From Candidatus Altimarinota bacterium (GTDB lineage Bacteria > Patescibacteriota > Gracilibacteria > Absconditabacterales > Absconditicoccaceae): 64,000 bases of DNA. Under the pieces are notes generated by a model. The model was not told the origin of the DNA, searched no databases, and worked only from the letters and a program-made list of their open reading frames with translations. The translations under genes and the position numbers were made by a program. The stretch lies in NCBI GenBank assembly GCA_021734475.1, contig JAIPIU010000001.1, positions 1-64,000 of the forward strand. Reading direction: 5' to 3'. Shown piece after piece: positions 56,583-64,000 of this stretch (the stretch's first letter is position 1; the number at the start of each line of letters is the position of its first letter).

Positions 56583-56745
56583 CGCCCGTTTCGGGATGTT
56601 TTTTAGGAGAGCCATTGAAATTGGTGAATTAGGGGGTCTAATTGGTAAGTTTATATCTTCCGTGCCAGTCTGCCAACGTTTATACGGAGTTAGACCTTGT
56701 ACACATCGCCCTAATTTGAGAGATTTCAATCTCTCCTTTTTTTAT
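56583..56745 (+). ncRNA. Rod-shaped structured RNA with apical pseudoknot
   Basis: Nested helices form a rod: GGAGAG (56606)/CTCTCC (56731), ATTGAAAT/ATTTCAAT, AATTAGGG (56627)/CCCTAATT (56709) and GGTCTAA (56635)/TTAGACC (56690). Inside the apical region TTGG (56642) can pair with CCAA (56673) while TCCGT (56659) pairs with ACGGA (56684), a crossing arrangement that makes a pseudoknot. Seven T follow the rod. A short hairpin CCCGTTTCGGG precedes it. The rod with unpaired internal parts recalls 6S RNA, but I have no sequence match. Confidence 0.65.
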
Positions 56746-56765
56746 TAAAAAAAGTTTCCATATAT

Positions 56766-56793
56766 TTGACAAATAAAAATTTTAAAGTAAAAT
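56766..56793 (+). promoter_or_regulatory. Promoter for the 56819 gene
   Basis: TTGACA at 56766 and TAAAAT at 56788 are 16 bases apart, ahead of the ATG at 56819. Confidence 0.6.
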
Positions 56794-56818
56794 TATAGTA
56801 CAATCTTTAATTTATAAA

Positions 56819-57175
56819 ATGTCTTCCATGTCATGACTGACTGATACAAAGTATCAAAATATGGAACAGGAATTCAAAAACCTGGGTCATGAAGAGAAAA
56901 AACAAAAGATCATTAATATCATGGAATATATACAAGACAAAGTTGATTTTGCTTGAGGGATGAAAGATTTTATCTTATCATCTTGAGATATTAGTGATAC
57001 ATTTCTAGACAATATGTATCAGCTTATTATGAAAACAGCTGTAGATACAGCGCAAACACAAAGTGACCAAAAAGCCCAAAATATGTTGGACTATATACAA
57101 AATATGATTTTGGAGCATCAACAAATTGATGAAAAAGAACATCAAGAAGCTGACTGTCTTCTAGATCAGATTTAA
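56819..57175 (+). CDS. Helical acidic hypothetical protein
   Basis: The 118-residue protein is rich in Gln, Glu, Met and Asp and appears fully helical (EKKQKIINIMEYIQDKVDF). Its glycines are partly TGA. It ends 22 bases before the 57198 gene, in what looks like a two-gene operon with a promoter upstream and the bidirectional terminator at 58781 downstream. Family not recognised. Confidence 0.65.
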
Positions 57176-57197
57176 TTTTATTATTTAATTTATAAAA

Positions 57198-58754
57198 ATG
57201 GTTAATGTTCAAGAAAATTTAATTGATAACAAAGATTCCTTAGAAAAGAAATCAGGTACGTTATCAATAGAAGAAAAATGAAAATTAGAATGAATAAAAA
57301 ACAATAATGATGTAATAGAGAACGCTAGAAAGACAGAATTTGATATAAAATTAAAAAATTGAAAAGACGTAAAAATTACTGCAGAAACTTTAATAAAAGT
57401 TATAGCTAAATCAGTTTCTTTGGCAAAAGGAACAAACTACAAAGAAAAATTAGCAAATGCCGATATCAAGGTAAGTGTATGAGGCAAGATTGAAAAAATA
57501 GAAAATTCTCAATTATGACGATGATCAGAGTTAATGGCATTTCTACAAATTGCTGCATGATGAAATCTTAGTCCAGATTGAAAATTTGTAGCTAATACGG
57601 CATTAGCATTTAGTGCTTTATTAGATGAGCCAAAAACTCCAACAAAATCAAAAGAAACAAGTTCAACTAATTTCGAAAAAGTTAATTTAAATGAATTAAC
57701 TACACATAATTTTTATGCAGAATTTGCATCTTTATTCTGAGATAAAGTAGCTAATACTTACAAAAACACATATAAATTATTTAAATCTACAAATTGAACT
57801 TTCACATTTGTTAATAATCTTAATGGTAATATAACAATAAAATATACTTCTGAACATAGTAAAATTCAACAATCAATTTCTTTCAAGGCAAGTGCAATCC
57901 AAAAAGCAAATCTAAATATAGATAACCAAAAACTTCTAGAAACAGTAAAAACCAAAATTGACAATAATGAAGCTAAACTCAAAAAAGAAAATATGAAAGA
58001 ATCTATACTTATTGGTATAGAAGATGTAGAAGCAAAAGCATTTTCACCACTTATCCAAGAATATTTGGCTTCACAATGATGGATAACAGCTTGAGAAATA
58101 GATTTCCATAGTTGAATTCGAAGCTCTGGTATGGAAGTGAAATGAGACAAACTGCACATTACATATCCATGAAAAGGTAGTGGGTGAAAAAATTTAATAG
58201 TTGCTTATAAATTATCAGATATACAGACTAATAACCAATTTGATCAAGATAAATTTGTTAAATTAATTTCACAAAGATTAAATCCTCGATCAAAAGAACG
58301 AAAAAAATGAGTTTTGGAATCTGAATACAATAATCTAGCTAACAATAATATATCGTCTATCTCCAATTGAACTAGTATCTATTATTTTATAGGTAGATAT
58401 AATACTCTAAAATCAAATATAGATAAATATACAAACCAATGAGTATCTGTAGATGATAAAATAAAAAAATATATTCCTGTAAAATTAGAAGCACTAACAA
58501 ATCAAAAAAACTATTTAATAGCAAAAAATTGGATAGATGGTGATATAGAAGATTTTGAAGAAAGAAATAGTAAAAAGATGTCTAGAGCTGATATTTTAAA
58601 ATTATGAAAAGACATAGAGTCTAGAGTATCTTCTTTAGAGAAATGAACTTTATATTTAAAAACATCTAAGATAAATATAAAAGATGCATTTACTAAAGCT
58701 AATAAAACAGTAGATTATACTAAATATTTGAATAGATATAAAGCACTTTTATAG
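57198..58754 (+). CDS. Large hypothetical protein
   Basis: The 518-residue protein is Lys/Asn-rich and has no signal peptide. A segment around residues 305-345 (ASQGWITAGEIDFHSGIRSS, then LHITYPGKGSGGKN) looks like a compact beta domain, while the ends are helical. Numerous TGAs are read as Gly. It follows the 118-residue gene and ends at a shared bidirectional terminator. I do not recognise the family. Confidence 0.65.
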
Positions 58755-58780
58755 TATTGTAAAAACAAAAAATAAAAAAA

Positions 58781-58811
58781 GGCTAGCTCAACAAAGCTAG
58801 CTTTTATTTTA
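58781..58811. terminator. Bidirectional intrinsic terminator
   Basis: GGCTAGCT and AGCTAGCT arms are flanked by an A-run upstream and a T-run downstream, serving the convergent 57198 and 58809 genes. Confidence 0.75.
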
Positions 58812-59384
58812 ATTCCAAGAGTTAATAATCATCAAGATTTGATTATTAAGTGTATGTAATATTATACACATAATAAGCGGAATAATCTGAACATATTTAA
58901 ATATTTTTCTAGAATTTAGAAGAAATTTTAGATATGCAAATGATAATAATATTCCCATTCCTCCCTGTAATACTACATGTTGTAATTGTTCTATTAGTTC
59001 TGGTTTTGGTGAAAGTCCTATAATTATTCTGATATCACTATCCCATAATACATGTTCTAGTCCAAATAATATTTGTACATATACAATTGGAATTATAACC
59101 ATAATAATTAGTACGAAATTGGGCATAATTTTTATACGAGATAACAAAATCCATATTAGAGTGACTATTGTGAATGGCATAAACCGAAATAATAACTCTT
59201 CTCCAAGTGCTATGAATGGTTGTTTCCAAATCTCTAATAATAGTGCATCATTTTGCTCTATATAAACATTTCCCCAAAATATATTTCCCCATATTGTAGA
59301 CCACAGTATTCCAGATAAAAGAATCAGAAACATAAATATTCCAGGTGGGAATTTTTTCAAAAAATTTACAAAATTCTGTATCAT
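58809..59384 (-). CDS. CPBP-family intramembrane metalloprotease, TGA-free
   Basis: The 191-residue multi-spanning protein has the CPBP (CAAX-protease-like) motifs: EELLFRF (EExxxR), FGLEHVLW (FxxxH) and LHTLNNQ (HxxxN) on successive helices. These proteases cleave inside membranes, for example on lipidated peptides or regulators. All ten glycines are GGN with no internal TGA, in contrast with the adjacent alaS and 57198 genes. A terminator lies directly at its 3' end. Confidence 0.85.
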   Translation of the reverse strand: MIQNFVNFLKKFPPGIFMFLILLSGILWSTIWGNIFWGNVYIEQNDALLLEIWKQPFIALGEELLFRFMPFTIVTLIWILLSRIKIMPNFVLIIMVIIPIVYVQILFGLEHVLWDSDIRIIIGLSPKPELIEQLQHVVLQGGMGILLSFAYLKFLLNSRKIFKYVQIIPLIMCIILHTLNNQILMIINSWN

Positions 59385-59512
59385 ATTTTTCTTTTTATTT
59401 TTACCTAATATATATATTCTATATAATATGTCAATCTAATATTGTGACAATATCATTGTAAAATAAATATTTAAGTCTAATAGATAGTATTTCGTTTTCG
59501 AAATATTCCCCA

Positions 59513-59609
59513 GAGAGGATTTACTGTGTACCCTAAAATACGCCTAAAATAAGCCAATTCAAACAACTATCCTTGGCCCTATATTATACAGTAATTTCCT
59601 CTCTTTTTT
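59513..59609 (+). ncRNA. Short rod-shaped RNA with terminator, convergent to alaS
   Basis: GAGAGGA (59513) pairs with TCCTCTC (59597) and TTACTGTA with TACAGTAA, closing a loop of ~55 bases with a possible CCAA/TTGG helix inside. Six T follow at 59604-59609 and abut the alaS stop on the other strand. A small hairpin TTCG-TTTT-CGAA lies just before. The layout mirrors the RNA at 56583. Only structure supports this call. Confidence 0.5.
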
Positions 59610-61202
59610 CTATTTTACAAAATGTAGAAATACTCATTCATATTTTTTTACGTCTATTACTTCTACTTCTTCTCAATCATCCAAAACAATTCGACCATTA
59701 TCTCACATTTGTCATCCACTTTCTGCATAGAAAGGACTCTGATCAAAAACTAATATTCTTTGTCATCATATTTCGAAATCTTTGAGTAAGATTACCGCGT
59801 CATTTCATTTCTCGCAATTACTAATGTCATATCATATAAATTTTGTAGCTGATAATCATTTCACATATTTTCATCGATCAACATCAATTGTAAATTTATC
59901 TTTGGATCATTTACGAGATCTATCTTGCTGAGCTTCCATCTCTTTTGTAAATCAATCTTCATCTATTTCAAATCAATTATCTTTTGCTATTTCTTTGCTT
60001 AATTCCAATGGAAATCAGAATGTATCATAAAGCATAAAAGCATCTTTTCAATTTATTATTTTTGTTTTTTCAGATTTTTGTATTATCTCTTTCAAAAGCT
60101 TCTCTCATTTTTCTATAGTTTTTTGAAATTGCAAACATTCCTTGTTTATTATATCTGCTATCAGTTCTATGTTTTCTTTTAATCAAAAATTATTAGATAT
60201 ATTTACAAATATTCATTTTAAAAACAGATTAAAATCAGATTTATCTATATTTTTCAATGCCAATAAATTATAATACATCCTTCTGATTATTCTTCTGAGT
60301 ACATATCATCTTCATTCATTAGATGGAGAGATTCAATCTTTGACCATAAAAAATGAAGTTCTAATATGATCTGCTACTATTCTAAATCTTTTTTGATTTC
60401 AATCATATTTTTTATCTACAAATTTTTCTATATCTTTGATTATATAATCAAAAACATCAGTTTCATAAACTGAATCTTTATTCTGCAAAACTTTACACAT
60501 TCTTTCATATCACATTCATGTATCTACATTCTGATTTTCCAATTTAGTTAATTTACCACTATCATCACGATAGTATTCCATAAACACGTTATTCCATACT
60601 TCCAATCGATTATCTTCATCGTTTCATGGATTAGAGTTTTCTGGTGGATATTCATCGCTTCAAACTCGATAAAATATTTCACTATCAGGTCAACATGGTC
60701 ATACTGGACCAGGACTCCATCGATTATTTTCAGCAGGTAAATAAGCAATCCTATTTTCTGTTAAATATTTTTTTCGATATCATACACTTTCATCATCTCT
60801 AGGGGTATCTTGATCTCATTCAAAAACAGTTACAGCTAATTTTTGATGGTCAAATCACAAAACATCTACCAAAAATTCTCGACTCCAGTCTATTGCATCT
60901 TTTTTGAAATAGTCTCATAGTGATCGATTTCACATCATTTCAAAAATTGTAAGATGACTAGCATCTCATACTTCATCTATATCAACAGTACGTAGACATT
61001 TCTGTATATTAAAAAGTCTCTTTCATAACTCATGTTTTTTTCCACTTAGATAGGGGATTAACTGTTGCATTCATGCTATATTAAACATAGCTGTGCTTTC
61101 TTTTCATCAAATAATAGAGGCTTCTGTCAAATATTTATGATTTTTAGAAGTTCGGAATTCGTTCCACTGGGATCTAAGTTCTAGTCAAGATATTTTTTTC
61201 AT
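59610..61202 (-). CDS. alaS: Alanyl-tRNA synthetase lacking editing and C-Ala domains
   Basis: The 530-residue class II enzyme charges tRNA-Ala. It shows LRSQWNEF, the motif 1 region MFNIAGMQQLIPYLSG, LRTVDIDEVGDASHLTIFEM, GPCGPDSEIFY, LEVWNNVFMEYYRDDSGKL, GMGYERM (motif 3) and the tRNA-recognition region [28 protein letters not shown]. The end FYAESGGQMGDNGRIVL is normal for the beta domain, but the protein stops ~20 residues later (FLHFVK). The editing domain with its HxxxH and the C-Ala domain are missing (typical AlaRS ~870 residues). A surface loop (SNCEKGNDAVILL) is encoded by a copy of a dispersed repeat at 59787-59820. Confidence 0.92.
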
Positions 61203-61290
61203 CTACACAAATACAATTAAAACTATATTCCATTTCATCGGAACTAATTAAAAATATTTATTTGATAGTTATTTTCAAGTAATATAAAAA

Positions 61291-61310
61291 AACTCCGAAT
61301 ATTCGGAGTT
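61291..61310. terminator. Perfect-palindrome terminator between alaS and the 63376 gene
   Basis: AACTCCGAATATTCGGAGTT is fully self-complementary and flanked by A- and T-runs, so it can act in either direction. It lies just past the stop at 61334 of the minus-strand gene. Confidence 0.75.
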
Positions 61311-61333
61311 TTTTATCAAACTATTTATTGAAA

Positions 61334-63376
61334 TTATTCCATCTTAGGTAAAGTATTATTATTTTTGATATTATCTATAAATTCATATAGATTAACTTTA
61401 TTTACGCCATCATTTGAAAGCATATACAATTCAGGTCTATCTCATGTTCTTTCAGGGATATCAATATCTATTATTTTATTTCAATTTAAATCAAATGTGA
61501 TTCTAAACATATAATACAGACTATATTGTGAGCTATATGCATCATTTGTTTTCAATGGACGAGATTCATATATAGTGAAAGTTTGATTTGTTCTATCAAA
61601 CAGGTAAACATATTTTGATCATACTTTTGCTATTACTTTTACATCATTTGAATAGGAGCTTGTAGCTTTATCTCATCACATCAATGGAACTTCACGTATA
61701 CTAAGCCAAGTAGAAGCAGGATCTCTCCATAGTTGATTTAATTTTCAATTAGATCGCGCTAAAAAGGTCGAATCAATCGCAAAACTACTAAAATTACCAT
61801 ATCAGCTATTTACAGTAGATCAACTTGCTAAAGCTAGAGAATAATTTTGTCAATCTTGAAATATTGATTGAGATCATAAAGTATTACGATATCTAGTTAC
61901 AAACAAACCACCTATGCCCAAATTTTGAGGAAATACATATAAGTTTGCCTTACCATATACAGCTACTCATCATATACGAGCAGGAAATCAATCAGTAGAG
62001 CTTAACGGTTCTAAACCGGTTTTTGTAATTAAATAAATATTTCATTTATCAGTGAAACAGTATAATCAATTTCTGAGCAAACTAGATGAGCATCATTTCA
62101 TGTTTTCATCTTTCATATATTCTACCAATGTTCATCTTATACTATCATTTACAGCTCACATAATAGCAGATTTACTTCATGCTATCATCATATCTTTTTC
62201 TACAGATATAAACTGAGGAAGACCAAATTTACTATTTTCGATTGGACTAAAATTAAATATTTTAGTTTTTTTATTCATAGCAGGATCATCTAATTTAGCT
62301 AGATCTGTTAGATATATTATATTAAATCATGCATAGTAGTCAGCTTGTAATATTTTTCTGAGTTGTATTATATCTTCTACTCGTCTTCATTTAGTTTCTA
62401 GATGAGAAAGTTTTTGTAAAATTTCATTATATTTTATTCATTTTTGATCTGAAGTAGGATCCATAGATTTAAATAAATAAATATCTTTTTTGATATCATC
62501 TATGGTTACATCTATTACTGTCCCAGATTGAGTAGTAAATGTACTTCATTTTTGTTCTAATAGTTGAGACAATACACTATACAATAAAAATAGTACGATA
62601 AGTGCTAATATCAAAACAGTAATATGATATTTATTTGAAAAAAATACATCTTTTATTTTCATTAATTTAGAGTTCTTCAATGAGTTTTTGAAATTTTCAC
62701 CAATCGCTGATTTTTTTGGCATAGCTCAATGTATACGATAATAGGCCATAAATCATATATTTTCTTTTTGAATTCTAGTTAAAAGTAATTGTTCAATAAA
62801 ATCCAATAAATCGGATTGTTCATTATCAAGTATATCTTCTACCTCCTTTAGATCTTGATCATCCAATACATCAGATATTTTTGTTCATACATATATTATT
62901 TCATCATTTTTTTCTATATCTCATTCTACAAAATCAGAAAATAAATCTGATTTAGCTCTATTGTCTATACCATTGTGTAGAGAATAATATACTTTGTTGT
63001 CTCTAAATATCATAATCGTTAGATCTCAAATCATAGATGCCATAAAAATATTGTCTACTATAATTTGAATATATCATTTTATGAAAAATCTTTCTACATC
63101 ACGTACCTTATCTGCAAATAATCTTAGTTTAGTGTTTAATGCTTCTAATCCAGTTTCCAAACTAGATTTTATATCGTTTATATCATATATATCTTGGTTA
63201 CATAATTCTATAAGTTCTGCAAAAAAGTCTTGTACCAGATCTTTTTGAAAATCAAGAAACTTTGTTTCTTCAAACAAAATGTTTGATCTAATTTGTATCC
63301 CATTAGACAGACTTTCTTTGAAAGAAAGCAGATTTTCATTTTCAAAATAGTTAATTTTTTTTTCCTTTATTTGCAT
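61334..63376 (-). CDS. Single-TM two-part protein (cytoplasmic domain plus extracytoplasmic beta domain)
   Basis: One frame is open from ATG 63376 to TAA 61334 with TGA as Gly, giving 680 residues. Residues ~1-235 are cytoplasmic; they include DFFAELIELCN and GDLTIMIFRDNKVYYSLHNG, faintly like a PP2C-type phosphatase sheet. A hydrophobic helix at about 248-268 is followed by ~410 extracytoplasmic residues, rich in Ser, Thr, Tyr and Gly, with repeated strand pairs such as LYVFPQNLGIGGLFV. An internal ATG at 62662 before the helix could start a shorter form, but no stop separates the two parts. I infer an envelope sensor or structural protein of unknown family. Confidence 0.65.
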
Positions 63377-63511
63377 TACAGGCGTTGAAACAGTAAAATT
63401 TTATGAGTTATTAAGCAGTATATTGTTTGTTAGTCTATTTTAAATCAACAAACAATACATACAATAAATTATAAATAATAAATTTTTGTATTTGTCTATA
63501 AGTACAAATTT

Positions 63512-64000
63512 TTAACTCTTTTTCAATACCAAGTACCTAAAAACATATCAAAAACAGGACAAAGAATTGTATACCTTTACAAAATTTCTTTTGGGGTCGG
63601 TCAAAAGCCTCCATAACCACTCCAGTTTAGCCTTTCTAAATACCAAAGGAGCTCTCTTTTGTTCTCATGCCCAAAAATCAAATAATCATCAAGTATTTAT
63701 TACAAGTAGTCTATTTTCTTTTATAAATTGAATATTATCTGCTGTCCATAGTTCTTGTATTGGTATTTGAGGTGTAGATCTAGCTAATAACAAAATATTT
63801 ATTGTATCCATATAATCATTCAAAGAGTTTTTAGCTTTTTGTCGATTGAATTCACTAAATCAATTTTGAGCATATACTACATTATATCATTTGTATGTTA
63901 TATAGTCTTTAGCTTTTTCCAATAAATTATCATGTGTTCAATACATCAATAGACATATTTTTTGGTTACCAAATTTTGTTTTTATATAATCCAAAAAATA
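63512..64000 (-). CDS. WecG/TagA/CpsF-family glycosyltransferase (N-terminus beyond window)
   Basis: The frame is open to base 64000 and shows 162 residues of the C-terminal part. The family motifs are LLVINTGGLFDFWAGEQKRAP (shortened here as TGGLFDFWAG) and AKLEWLWRLLTDPKR, which are diagnostic for the WecG/TagA/CpsF transferases that add N-acetylmannosamine or a similar sugar to undecaprenyl-linked intermediates. Two TGAs encode the GG pair. It points to synthesis of a wall or surface polymer. Confidence 0.9.

Noticed and set aside
61334-62662. Separate gene starting at ATG 62662
   Set aside because: The upstream frame from 63376 runs into it without a stop, so one 680-residue protein is simpler.

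Overview
What kind of organism. The window is very AT-rich, and most of its genes read through in-frame TGA codons. These TGAs fall on invariant glycines: the PP-loop SGGVDS of MnmA, residue 3 of GlmS (MCGIF), the P-loop of UvrB and the glycine before the sortase catalytic Cys. Read with TGA = Gly (translation table 25), about 45 full-length genes appear; read with the standard code they break into fragments. This reassignment is known from the candidate-phylum lineages Gracilibacteria (BD1-5) and Absconditabacteria (SR1). I infer a member of one of these; the sequence does not tell me which.

Layout. 1-4.2 kb: 3'-open gene for a large secreted NodB-like deacetylase with Ig-like domains. 4.3-9.6 kb: a UvrB lacking its second helicase half, tRNA-Pro(GGG), a UMPH-1-type nucleotidase, small TGA-free membrane proteins, palindromic repeats and ribosomal protein L9. 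9.8-19.5 kb: DUF192, DUF3750, SIMPL and YgjV proteins, then a run of two ATP-grasp ligases, two DUF1704 HExxxH peptidases, a GNAT and a 7TM inactive-transglutaminase protein, which I read as a peptide-modification system. 19.6-23.2 kb: typA with a structured upstream RNA, and cysS. 23.2-33 kb: TGA-free membrane genes, coiled-coil proteins, a degenerate M23 envelope protein, HIT protein and a Rad50/SbcC-like ATPase. 33-41.7 kb: enolase, serine hydrolase, gpmI, FkbM methyltransferase, an orphan histidine kinase and a sortase. 41.9-50.7 kb: glutamate dehydrogenase, archaeal-type ProRS, an RNA cluster (one ~1 kb GC-rich RNA and two homologous small RNAs) and glmS. 50.8-64 kb: MnmA carrying an in-frame DUF559 nuclease insert, histone-H1-like protein, UvrD helicase, two rod-shaped RNAs, CPBP protease, an AlaRS without editing domain and a TagA/WecG glycosyltransferase.

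How it works together. Translation genes (cysS, proS, alaS, mnmA, typA, rplI, tRNA-Pro), lower glycolysis (eno, gpmI), amino-sugar and envelope functions (glmS, sortase, M23-like, deacetylase, glycosyltransferase) and DNA repair (uvrB, uvrD, SbcC-like) fit a reduced, envelope-focused lifestyle. Two gene classes coexist: TGA-rich genes, and about ten genes with no internal TGA at all, most of which are followed by their own strong intrinsic terminator. Functional calls rest on motif recognition by eye, without database searches.
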